Source of the DNA: Cryptomeria japonica
Taxonomy: Eukaryota; Streptophyta; Pinopsida; Cupressales; Cupressaceae
Length of the DNA: 37,500 nt
Assembly: GCF_030272615.1 (NCBI RefSeq)
Contig: NW_026728923.1
Span: forward strand, 270,001 to 307,500
Direction of reading: 5' to 3'
Shown: one piece after another, positions 9,765 to 17,406 of the stretch
How positions within the stretch are numbered: the first letter of the stretch is position 1
How the letters are laid out: each line of letters begins with the position of its first letter
Position numbers and translations under genes: made by a program
Notes under the pieces: generated by a model
Seen by the model: the letters and a program-made list of their open reading frames with translations, nothing else
Databases searched by the model: none
Told to the model about the DNA's origin: nothing

Positions 9765-9847
9765 ACCTCCCCTATATAAGCTATTTGTCTGATTCTCATA
9801 CATGCGTAGACTGCAGCAATGATTAGGACATCCACCCCAACTTTTGA
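9765..9847 (-). promoter_or_regulatory. Pol I promoter-like element P12 (spacer promoter)
   Basis: The predicted start is 9773, 220 bp from P11. The upstream element CAACTTTTGA is at 9838-9847. The hairpin at 9717-9738 is among the best preserved, with nine pairs and one bulged A. Confidence 0.66.
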
Positions 9848-9921
9848 CTTCTTAAACAAGACAGGGTCTTTGAAGTTGGTGCAGTGCACACAACCAGGGG
9901 AGTCGACCCATCAAACGCAAC

Positions 9922-10002
9922 ACCTCCCCTATATAAGCTATTTGTCCGATTCTCATACGTGTAGTCTGCAGCAGCGATTAGGACATCGACCCCAACTTCC
10001 GA
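9922..10002 (-). promoter_or_regulatory. Pol I promoter-like element P13 (most distal spacer promoter)
   Basis: The predicted start is 9930, 157 bp from P12. A 2-bp deletion (CATACGTGTAG for CATACATGTGTAG) moves the upstream element CAACTTCCGA to -63. The hairpin at 9874-9895 has TGC/GCA in its inner stem where P12 has CGC/GCG, a compensating change. The first 5S gene lies about 2.7 kb away and is transcribed divergently. Confidence 0.66.
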
Positions 10003-10200
10003 ATTCGTTTGCATTGACCGCACCAAAGGTGCACGCCTTGGTGTGCACCTTGGAGTGCACTTTGGTGCTCACCTCGGTGCACACTTTGGTGTGCACCTCG
10101 GTGTGCACCAAAGGTGCGCACCTTGGAGCGCACCAAAGGTGTACACTTTGGAGCGCACCACATAGGGTCTTTGAGAGGTTGGCGCAGTGCGCACACCAAG
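10003..10200. repeat. GTGCAC/GTGCGC short repeats with CCTTGG and CTTTGG spacers
   Basis: The stretch is built of words such as GGTGTGCACCTTGGAGTGCA and CAAAGGTGCGCACCTTGGAG, roughly every 16-20 bp. Many are self-complementary (AAGGTGCGCACCTT). It bridges the promoter array and the GGTGGGT tract and shares vocabulary with the 5S units. A last partial AGGGTCTTTGAGAGGTTGGCGCAGTGCGCACAC segment near 10160 is a remnant of a promoter unit without its TATATAGGGG core. Confidence 0.75.
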
Positions 10201-11407
10201 GTGGGTGTTGAGGTGCGTGCCGAGGTGGGTGGGTGCTAGGGTGCGCTCCATGGTGGGTGCCAGGGTGGGTGCGTGCTAGGGTGGATTCCAAAGAGGGTCA
10301 TAGGGTGGGTGCCAAGGTGGGTTGGTGATATAGTGGGTTCAAAGGTGGGTACTAGGGTGGGTTCCAAGGTGGGTCACAAGTTGGGTGCCAGGATGCGTGG
10401 GTGTTAGGTTGGGTGCCAAGGTGGGCTCCTGCGTGGGTGGGTGCTAGGGTGGGTTTCAAGGTGGACGCGAGGGCGGGTGCCAAGGTGGGTAACAAGTTGG
10501 GTGTTAGGATGGGTGAGTGCTAGAGTGGGTGCCAAGGTGGGTGGGTGCTAAGGTGGATGCCAAGGTGGTTCACAGGGTGGGTGGGTTCTAGGGTGAGTTC
10601 CAAGGTGGGTCACAGGTTTAGTGCTAGGGTGCGTGTCAAGGCGGGTGTCGAGGTGCCTGGGTGCTAGGGTGTGGATGCCAATGTGGGTCATAGGGTGGGT
10701 ACTAGGGTGGGCTGCAATGTGGGTGCCAAGGTGGGTAACATGCTCGGTTGGTTCTAAATTGGGTGTCAGGGTGGGTGTGCACCCACCTTGCCCGAGGTGG
10801 GTGCCAAGGTGCCAGTGTGGGTGGGTGCTAAGGTGGATGCCAAGGTGGGTGAGAAGGTGGGTGATAGGTTGAGTGGTAGGATGGGTGGGTGCCAAGATGG
10901 GTCACAGGGTGGGTGCAAGGGTGGGTAGGTGCTAGGGTTGGTGTCAGGGTGGGTGGGTGCTAGGTTGGGTTCCAAGGTGGGTGCGAGGGTGAGTGTCAAG
11001 GTGGGTCACAGGTTAGGTGCTAGGATGGGTGAGTGCTAGGGTGCAAAGGTGCCAGGGTGGGTGCTAGGATGGGTCGATGCTAGGGTGAGTGGCAAGGTGG
11101 GTCCACAAGTGTCAAGGTGGGTGCCGAGGTGGGTGCCAACTTGGGTTCCAAGGTGGGTGCCAAGTGGGCGACTGCTATGGTGGATGCCAAGGTGGGTCAC
11201 GGGGTGGGTGCCAAGTTGCTAGGTTGTGTTCCAAGGTGGGTGCCAACGTGGCTGCTAGGGTGCGTGGGTTAAAGGGTGTGTCACAACGTGGGTGCCAGGA
11301 TGGGTGCGCACCCACACTGGCCAAGACGGGTGCAAGGTTGGGTTCCAAGCCCGGTCACAGGCTGGGTGCTAGGATGGGTGGGTGCCAAGGTGGGCACCAG
11401 GGTGGGT
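10201..11407. repeat. GGTGGGT minisatellite, G-quadruplex-prone
   Basis: The + strand is a degenerate chain of GGTGGGTGCCAAGGTGGGT and GGTGGGTGCTAGGGTGGGT words of about 16-20 bp, with almost no C-rich interruptions. Canonical four-tract motifs occur, for example G3-T-G3-TGCTA-G3-T-G3 at 10435-10453. Interspersed palindromes such as GATGGGTGCGCACCCA (near 11309) interrupt it. No gene is present; frames rich in Gly, Trp and Val are by-products. Its last 520 bp (from 11408) belong to every 6-kb unit. Confidence 0.9.
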
Positions 11408-11409
11408 GC

Positions 11410-11431
11410 ACCCACCCTGGCCAAGGTGGGT
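11410..11431. repeat. Near-perfect palindrome at the 6-kb unit junction
   Basis: ACCCACCCTGGCC followed by AAGGTGGGT is a 22-bp palindrome with one mismatched pair. In unit 1 it overlaps a perfect 16-bp palindrome, GGTGGGTGCACCCACC at 11401-11416. The same junction palindrome recurs at 17447, 23482, 29515 and 35554. It marks the point where unit homology begins. Confidence 0.85.
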
Positions 11432-11930
11432 CACGGGGTGGGTCCTAGGGTGGGTAACAGGGTGGGTACTAAGGTGCGTGCCAAGGTGGGTCATGGGGTG
11501 GGTGCCAAGGTGGGCACCAGGGTGGGTGTGCACCAACCCTAGCCAGGGTAGGTCACGGGGTGGTTGTCGGGGTGGGCGTCAAGGAGCCAAGGTGGGTGGC
11601 AAGTAGCCAAGTTGCGTGCCAAGGTGGGTGTCGGGGTGGGTGCCAAGGATCCAAGGTGGGTGCCAAGGAACCAAGGTGGGTGTCTGGGTGGGTGCCGAGG
11701 TGGGAGCCAGGGTGGGTCCCAAGGTGAGTGCAAAGGTGGGTGCCAGGGTCAAGGTGAGTGCCAATGTGGGTTCCAAGGTGCCAGGGTCAGGGTGAGTGCC
11801 AATGTGGGTTCAAAGGTGCTAAGTTGGGTGCGAGGTTGGGTGCGAGGGTGGGTGGGTGCCAAGGTGTGCTAGGTGGAAGCCCGGGTGGGTCGGCATCCCA
11901 TGGGTGTCGAGTTGGGTGCCTGATGGGTGC

Positions 11931-12290
11931 TTCTTGTCAAGTTTTAGTCGTCGGGACTCATTTCGAGCCTTAGAGGTCGTTTCTTGTCCGGTTGCCCTGT
12001 CTTCGACCTGGGAACCCAATTTTGGTCCTCGGGTCCCATTTTTTTTTGTCTCGCATCCCACTTTTGGCCTGTGGCCTTTTCGGGGTCGATTCTCGTTTTG
12101 GGCATCAGAGCATGTTTCTTCTCCTAAAACCCAATATTTGTTTATTAAGTCTCGGAACACATTTTTGTTCTCGTGGACCCATCATGGGTCTTGGAACGCA
12201 TTTGTGGTCCTTGGGTCCCATTTTGCATCCCGAAACTTGTGTTTTGGTGCTTGATCCCTATTTTGGGTGCCCACCTTGCACCAAGTGCGC
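11931..12290. repeat. T-rich degenerate minisatellite
   Basis: Words like CGGGTCCCATTTTGG, CTTGGGTCCCATTTTGCATC and CGCATCCCACTTTTGGCC recur about every 25-35 bp with heavy divergence. The block stands out as T-rich in an otherwise GC-rich unit. It recurs in units 2-5 at about 17968, 24003, 30036 and 36075. I see no gene; the 130-160 residue open frames have no recognisable domain. Confidence 0.65.
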
Positions 12291-12634
12291 ACCCGGGGCA
12301 AACCGAGCGCCTTGGTGCACCGGGGCAAGATCGAGCGTGCACCCGAGGCGCCCCGAACATGCACCAAGGTGCACTCGGCCCACATGTGAGCGCAGGTCGT
12401 TGCGCCCGAGGTGGTGTGTGGGCACCGCGTTGCAGACGGGACACTGCACGCACACGACGCCCCGTCCAGGTGCACGCACGTAGGCCGGGCCGGGTGCACA
12501 CCCGACGCCCTAGCAAGGTGCGCGCACCCGGGCAGGGCTCACACTTGGCGAACGGGGCGCACTTCGCGAGGGAGGGTGTGCACCTCGACGGGGGTGGGTG
12601 GCCGGGGTGGATTCGCACGTGGGTCGCGGTTTGC
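12291..12634. other. GC-rich segment upstream of the 5S gene
   Basis: This holds loosely repeated CACCCGGGGCAAACCGAGCG-type and GGTGCACGCACG-type words. No promoter element other than the short 5S upstream region that follows is recognisable. It is almost identical in all five units. Confidence 0.6.
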
Positions 12635-12662
12635 TAAGTACACACTGCGACAAGCTCATAAC
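12635..12662 (+). promoter_or_regulatory. 5S upstream element (Pol III)
   Basis: At -28 to -23 relative to the 5S start lies TAAGTA, in the position of the TATA-like box of plant 5S genes, and -1 is C as in most plants. A GC pair lies at -9/-8 rather than the usual -12 or so. All five units share this stretch. Function is inferred from position. Confidence 0.5.
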
Positions 12663-12780
12663 GGGTGCGATCATACCAGCGTTAGTGCACCGGATCCCAT
12701 CAGAACTCCGCAGTTAAGCGCGCTTGGGCCGGAGTAGTACTAGGATGGGTGACCTCCCGGGAAGTCCCGGTGTTGCACCC
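12663..12780 (+). rRNA. 5S rRNA: 5S ribosomal RNA, unit 1
   Basis: This encodes the 118-120 nt RNA of the large ribosomal subunit, transcribed by RNA polymerase III in the nucleus. It begins GGGTGCGATCATACCAGC and ends GTGTTGCACCC, so the terminal helix (GGGTGC with GCACCC) closes perfectly. The internal promoter is intact: box A AGTTAAGCGCGCTTGG at 12712-12727, intermediate element around GGAGTAG at 12731, and box C GGATGGGTGACCTCCCGG at 12743-12760. The last helix pairs CCGG (12729-12732) with CCGG (12767-12770) where angiosperms have CGAG/CTCG, a compensated change. Position 80 is A (TACTAGGATGG) and differs from the other four copies, which have G. A T-rich terminator follows directly. 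The gene appears functional. The species call (gymnosperm-like) is from memory of 5S sequences. Confidence 0.98.
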
Positions 12781-12793
12781 TTTCTTAGTTTTT
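12781..12793 (+). terminator. Pol III terminator of 5S unit 1
   Basis: TTTCTTAG then a T5 run at 12789-12793. The first T-run is broken by C, so T5 is probably the effective stop, giving about a 10-nt 3' extension before trimming. Confidence 0.75.
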
Positions 12794-13233
12794 CGCCGGG
12801 CGTCGCAATGCTATTTGAATAAACCTTTTGCCCGTTTGCGTTCTCGTCGGGGCCGGGCCGGGCCGGGGTGCGCTGCCCGCACTACCGCGCGCGCGGGGGG
12901 GCGACACCGAGCGCGCACCCGAGGCGCCCCGAGCACACAGGCCACGGTGCAACCCGGGCGTTGTGCGCGCACCCCGGTGCGCCCGAGGTGCTGCGCGCGC
13001 ACCCAGGTGAAATCGGTGTGCACCTCGGCCAGTGCGCGCTCGGTCGAGTCGCGCACGTTGGCCAAGGTGCACGGTGATGTTTCTTACTCTAAGGTTCCGC
13101 ACCAGACGCCCGGGACAGGTGAGCGAAGCTGGGCGGGGCCGGGTGCGCGGCCGGGGCAGGTGCACGCAGCTGGAGAGAGCTTTGGAGCACACCAGAGGTG
13201 CGCACCTTGGAGCACACTTCGGAGCGCACCAAT
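12794..13233. other. GC-rich spacer downstream of 5S
   Basis: It contains a GGGCC repeat (12849-12868; one extra copy in unit 4), an alternating CG run near 12885-12895 followed by a G-run that is 7, 6, 5, 5 and 5 long in units 1 to 5, then CACCCGAGGCGCC-type words. No gene or second 5S copy is seen. Confidence 0.6.
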
Positions 13234-13345
13234 GATGCGCTCCATTCAAAAGTTTCCTGAAAAGGCAAAAAAAGTTGAGATTATAGAATTTCCCACTTGA
13301 GAGATTGTAAAAAAAAAAAATTTAAAATGAAGGAAACGCGGGTGC
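13234..13345. repeat. A-rich block 1 of unit 1 (diverged)
   Basis: It keeps TTTCCTGAAAAGGCAAAAAAA and an A12 run, but lacks the TTCCGTTTT/AAAACGGAA hairpin of later blocks. It is the most diverged of the seven. Confidence 0.75.
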
Positions 13346-13972
13346 CAAGGTGTGCGCGCCCGGGTGCGCAGCCCAGCCAAGGTGTGCGCACCAAGGCGCC
13401 CACCCTGGCGAAGGTGCACGCAAGGTGCGCACCCGAGGCAAACCGGACAATTAACCCAACTTTCGACTTCGCGCGCACCTGCGCACCTTGGAGCGCACTT
13501 CGGAGCGCTCCTTGTTGCGCACCAATCTTGGGCACCTCGGAGTGCACCATGGCGCCCACCAAGGTGCGCACCCGGGGCAAACCGAGCTCCGACTTCGTGC
13601 GCACCTTGGAGCGCACGAAAGGTGCGCACCATGGCGCCCACCAAGGTGCGCAGCCCAGCCAAGGCGTGCGCATCAAGGTGCGCACCCTGGCGAAGGTGCG
13701 CACCCGGGGCAAACCGAGCTCCGACTTCGTGCGCACCTTGGAGCGCACAAAGGGTGCGCAACCCAGCCAAGGTGTGCGCACCCCGGGCAAACCGAGCTCC
13801 GAATCGTGCGCACCTTGGAGCACACTTCGGAGCCCTCCTTGGTGCGCACCGATGTTGCGCACCTCGGAGCGCACCCGGGGAAAACAATGCAATTAACCCG
13901 ACTTTCGACTTCGTGGGCACCTCGGAGCGCTCTCGGGTTCGCACCTCGGAGCACACCGAGGTGCGCACCTTT
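13346..13972. repeat. GGTGCGCACC-family subrepeats with GAGCTCCGACTTCG core
   Basis: AAACCGAGCTCCGACTTCGT recurs near 13580 and 13720, with a variant near 13790. Between copies are GCACCTTGGAGCGCA and AGCCAAGGTGTGCGCACC words. A CAATTAACCCRACTTTCGAC segment near 13447 and 13890 marks a longer sub-unit. Both strands have long stop-free frames, which are compositional. Confidence 0.75.
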
Positions 13973-14020
13973 GATGCGCTGCCTTCACCAATTTCCAGAA
14001 AAGGCAAGAAAACATTGAGA
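13973..14020. repeat. A-rich block 2 of unit 1 (truncated)
   Basis: It has GATGCGCTGCCTTCACCAAT and CCAGAAAAGGCAAGAAAACA but stops before the AT-rich core and hairpin, joining directly to the next subrepeat array. Confidence 0.75.
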
Positions 14021-15456
14021 AGGTGTGCGCACCGAGGTGCCCACCCTGGCGAAGGTGCACGCGAGGTGCGCACCCGGGGCAAACCGGGCTCCGACTTCGT
14101 GCACGCCATGCTGCGCACCTTGGAGGGCCATGGTGCGCACCTTGGAGCACACTTCGGAGCGCTCAATGGTGCCCAACCCAGCCAAGGTGCCCACCGCGGC
14201 GAAGGTGCACGCGAGGTGCGCACCCGGGGCAAACCGGGCTCCGACTTCGTGCACGCCGCACCTTGGAGCACACTTCGGAGCGCTCCTTGGTGCGCACCAG
14301 GGCGCGCAACCCAGCCGAGGTGCCCACCCCGGCGAAGGTGCACGCGGGGTGCGCACCCGAGGCAAACCGGGCTCCGACTTCGTGCACGCCATGGTGCCCA
14401 CCGCGGCGAAGGTGCACGCGAGGTGCGCACCCGGGGCAAACCGGGCTCCGACTTCGTGCACGCCGCACCTTGGAGCACACTTCGGAGCGCTCCTTGGTGC
14501 GCACCAGGGCGCGCAACCCAGCCGAGGTGCCCACCCCGGCGAAGGTGCACGCGAGGTGCGCACCCGGGGCAAACCGGGCTCCGACTTCGTGCACGCCATG
14601 GTGCCCACCGCGGCGAAGGTGCACGCGAGGTGCGCACCCGGGGCAAACCGGGCTCCGACTTCGTGCACGCCGCACCTTGGAGCACACTTCGGAGCGCTCC
14701 TTGGTGCGCACCATGGTGCCCACCAGGGCGCGCAACCCCGCCGAAGGTGCACGCGAGGTGCGCACCCGGGGCAAACCGGGCTCCGACTTCGTGCACGCCG
14801 CACCTTGGAGCACACTTCGGAGCGCTCCTTGGTGCGCACCAGGGCGCGCAACCCCGCCGAAGGTGCACGCGAGGTGCGCACCCGGGGCAAACCGGGCTCC
14901 GACTTCGTGCACGCCATGGTGCGCACCAGGGTGCCCACCGCGGCGAAGGTGCGCACCCGGGGCAAACCGGGCTCCGACTTCGTGCACGCCGCACCTTGGA
15001 GCACACTTCGGAGCGCTCCTTGGTGCGCACCAGGGCGCGCAACCCAGCCGAGGTGCCCACCCCGGCGAAGGTGCACGCGAGGTGCGCACCCGGGGCAAAC
15101 CGGGCTCCGACTTCGTGCACGCCATGGTGCCCACCGCGGCGAAGGTGCGCACCCGGGGCAAACCGGGCTAGGACTTCGTGCACGCCGCACCTTGGAGCAC
15201 ACTTCGGAGCGCTCCTTGGTGCGCACCATGGTGCCCACCAGGCCGCGCAACCCAGCCAAGGTGTGCGCACCAAGGTGCACGCGAGGTGCGCACCCGGGGC
15301 AAACCGGGGTCCGGCTTCGTGCACGCCGCACCTTGGAGCACACATCGGGGCGCTCCCGGGTTCGCACCGGCGTTGCGCACCGTGGTGGGCACCTCGGAGC
15401 GCACCGTGGTGGGCACCTCGGAGCACACCAAGGTGGGCAGCGAGGTGCGCACCTTT
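14021..15456. repeat. Composite 133/74-bp subrepeat array
   Basis: CTCCGACTTCG occurs at 14089, 14239, 14372, 14446, 14579, 14653, 14781, 14897, 14972 and 15105; a diverged copy lies at 15168. The dominant pattern alternates 133 and 74 bp (a 207-bp super-unit). The long form adds GCACCTTGGAGCACACTTCG and GCGCAACCCAGCCGAGGTG; the short form adds ATGGTGCCCACCGCGG. The array recurs at about 20057-21492, 26091-27526 and 32129-33565. Frames of 380-740 residues, open on both strands, arise because the repeat has almost no stop codons. Confidence 0.9.
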
Positions 15457-15565
15457 GATGCGATGCCTTCACTAATTTCCATAAAAGGCAAAAGAAAACG
15501 AGATTTTAAAATTTCCGTTTTGAAAGATAGTGAGAAAAAGGGAATGCTGGTGCCATCTTGAGCCC
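15457..15565. repeat. A-rich block 3 of unit 1
   Basis: GATGCGATGCCTTCACTAAT, an A-run, GATTTTAAAATTTCCGTTTT, then GAGAAAAAGGGAATG. C-to-G and other changes weaken the second hairpin arm here. The A-run is interrupted by G only in unit 1. Confidence 0.85.
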
Positions 15566-15950
15566 GCCCTGGTGCGCAGCCCAGCCAAGGTGTGCGCACC
15601 AAGGTGCCCACCCTGGCGAAGGTGCGCGCCCGGGCAATTAACCCAACTTCCAACTTCGCGCGCGCCAGGGTGGGAGCGCACCCAACAACCGGGCCTGGGA
15701 AGAGCCAATGCGAGAAACCCCACCAAACGCTCTGACAAAAAAAGAGGGGGCGCTCCAGTAACCCCGCTTCGGAGCGCACCCTGGGCAAACCCAGCCAGGG
15801 TGCCCACCCCGGCCAAGGTGCAGGCGAGGTGCGCACCCGGGGCAAACCGGGCTCCGACAACGTGCACGCCGCACCTTGGAGCACACTTCGTAGCGCTCCC
15901 GGGTGCGCACCTCAGAGCACACCAAGGTGGGCAGCGAGGTGCGCACCTTT
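15566..15950. repeat. GC-rich segment with GGGCCTGGGAAGAGCC block, copy 1
   Basis: It contains CAATTAACCCAACTTCCAAC, then GGGCCTGGGAAGAGCCAATG, GAGAAACCCCACCAAACGCT and an A7 run before GAGGGGGCGCTCC. A second copy lies at about 16113-16236. No known element matched. Confidence 0.75.
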
Positions 15951-16060
15951 GATGCGCTGCCTTCACTAATTTCCAGAAAAGGCAAAAAAAAGAGGAGATT
16001 TTAAAATTTCCGTTTTGAAAGATAGTGAAAAAAACGGAACGCGGGTGCCATCTTGAGCCC
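15951..16060. repeat. A-rich block 4 of unit 1 with hairpin
   Basis: TTCCGTTTT at 16008-16016 pairs perfectly with AAAACGGAA at 16031-16039 around a 14-nt loop. It is preceded by the AT-rich GATTTTAAAATTT and an A-run after GGC. Confidence 0.88.
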
Positions 16061-16420
16061 GCCCTGGTGCACAGCCCAGGTAAGGTGCCCACCCTGGCAA
16101 AGGTGCGCACCCGGGCAATTAACCCTACTTCCGACTTCGTGCGCGCCAGGGTGGCAACCGGGCCTGGGAAGAGCCAATGCGAGAAACCCCACCAAACGCT
16201 CCGACAAAAAAAGAGGCGGCGCTCCAATAACCCCGCTTCGGAGCGCAGCCGGGGCAAACCCAGCCAAGGTGCCCACCCCGACGAAGGTGCACGCGAGGTG
16301 CGCACCCGGGGCAAACCGGGCTCCGACAACGTGCACGCAGCACCTTGGAGCACACTTCGAAGCACTCCCGGGTGCCCACCGGCGTTGCGCACCGTGGTGG
16401 GCAGCGAGGTGCGCACCTTT
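16061..16420. repeat. GC-rich segment with GGGCCTGGGAAGAGCC block, copy 2
   Basis: It is homologous to 15566-15950 but shortened after GTGCGCGCCAGGGTGG, where the AGCGCACCCAACA stretch is missing. Confidence 0.75.
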
Positions 16421-16529
16421 GATGCGCTGCCTTCACTAATTTCCAGAAAAGGCAAAAAAAAATGAGATTTTAAAATTTCCGTTTTGAAAGATAGTGAAAA
16501 AAACGGAACGCGGGTGCCATCTTGAGCCC
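16421..16529. repeat. A-rich block 5 of unit 1 with hairpin
   Basis: Same architecture as block 4, with TGAGATTTT in place of GGAGATTTT. Hairpin arms are intact. Confidence 0.85.
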
Positions 16530-16775
16530 GCCCTGGTGCGCAGCCCAGGCAAGGCATGCGCACCAAGGTGCCCACCCGCGGTGCACACCCGGGGCAAACC
16601 GGGCTCCGACTTCGTGCAGGCCGCACCTTGGAGCACACTTCGGAGCGCTCCTTGGTGCGCACCATGGTGCCCACCAGGGCGCACCCGGGGCAAACCGGGC
16701 TCCGACTTCGTGCACGCCGCACCTTGGAGCACACATCGGAGCGCTCCCAGGTTCGCACCAGCGTTGCGCACCTTT
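16530..16775. repeat. Short GGTGCGCACC-family segment
   Basis: It carries two GGGCTCCGACTTCGTGCA copies with GCACCTTGGAGCACAC words. It lacks the CAATTAACCC and GGGCCTGGG blocks of the two segments before it. Confidence 0.7.
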
Positions 16776-16884
16776 GATGCGCTGCCTTCACTAATTTCCA
16801 GAAAAGGCAAAAAAAAACGATATTTTAAAATTTCCGTTCTGAAAGATAGTGAAAAAAACGGAACGCGGGTGCCATCTTGAGCCC
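16776..16884. repeat. A-rich block 6 of unit 1
   Basis: One arm reads TTCCGTTCT instead of TTCCGTTTT, so the hairpin loses a pair; GATATTTTAAAATTT replaces GAGATTTT. Confidence 0.85.
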
Positions 16885-17289
16885 TTCCTGGTGCGCAGCC
16901 CAGGCAAGTTGTGCGCACCAAGGTGCCCACCCTGGCGGAGGTGCGCGCCCGGGGCAAACCGGGCTCCGACTTCGTGCACTGCATGGTGCCCACCAAGGCG
17001 CGCAACCCAGCCAAGGTGCCCACCGCAGCGAAGGTGCACGCGAGGTGCGCACCCGAGGTGCACACCCGGGGCAAACCGAGCTCCGACTTCGTGCACGCCG
17101 CACCTTGGAGCACACTTCAGAGCGCTCCTTGGTGCGCACCAGGGCGCGCAACCCAGCCAAGGTGCTCACCCCGGCGAAGGTGCACGCGAGGTGCGCACCC
17201 GGGGCAAGCCGGGCTCGGACTTCGTGCACGCCGCACCTTGGAGCACACATCGGAGCGCTCCCGGGTTCGCACCAGCATTGCGCACCTTT
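16885..17289. repeat. GGTGCGCACC-family segment before the last A-rich block
   Basis: It has three (G/A)GCTCNGACTTCGTGCA copies and a duplicated GCACCCGAGGTGCACACCC. No other element is recognised. Confidence 0.7.
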
Positions 17290-17406
17290 GATGCGCTGCC
17301 TTCACTAATTTCCAGAAAAGGCAAAAAAAAAAAAAAAAACGAGATTTTAAAATTTCCGTTTTGAAAGATAGTGAAAAAAACGGAACGCGGGTGCCATCTT
17401 GAGCCC
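17290..17406. repeat. A-rich block 7 of unit 1 with longest A-run
   Basis: The A-run after GGC is 17 long here and 16 in units 2-4. The hairpin is intact. About 40 bp later the unit ends at the junction palindrome. Confidence 0.85.

Larger units (their letters stand above)
9090..9937. repeat. Five tandem short promoter repeats (four of 157 bp, one of 220 bp)
   Basis: Units end at 9246, 9403, 9560, 9780 and 9937. Four are exactly 157 bp; the one at 9561-9780 has about 63 extra bases, including CACCAAAGGTGCACGCC. Each unit holds, in + order, the -65 element, AAGGTCTTTGAGGTTGG (variants present), the 22-nt hairpin, GGGGAGTCGACCC or close variants, and the CCTCCCCTATATAAG core. The regular 157-bp spacing places Pol I-like starts at intervals close to a nucleosome core. 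Confidence 0.92.

Noticed and set aside
5796-9937. CCTATATAAG motifs as Pol II TATA boxes on the + strand
   Set aside because: TATATAAG could be read as a Pol II TATA box, but no coding sequence follows, and the reverse strand matches the plant Pol I consensus with GGGG directly after TATATA and duplicated spacer-promoter architecture.
10201-11930. Interstitial telomere repeats
   Set aside because: GGGT-rich words are present but the plant TTTAGGG heptamer is not tandemly repeated; spacing and sequence fit a GGTGGGT minisatellite.
13246-15475. Open frames of 495-740 residues on both strands in each 5S unit (for example 13352-15475 on + and 13246-15426 on -)
   Set aside because: They overlap on opposite strands and several frames, consist of short GC-rich repeats lacking stop codons, show no domain, and recur with indels and frame shifts between units. 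They are compositional.
13234-17406. A-rich blocks as SINE or processed-pseudogene tails
   Set aside because: The A-runs are internal to a conserved longer block that continues into GC-rich sequence, no Pol III A/B boxes precede them, and I see no target-site duplications.
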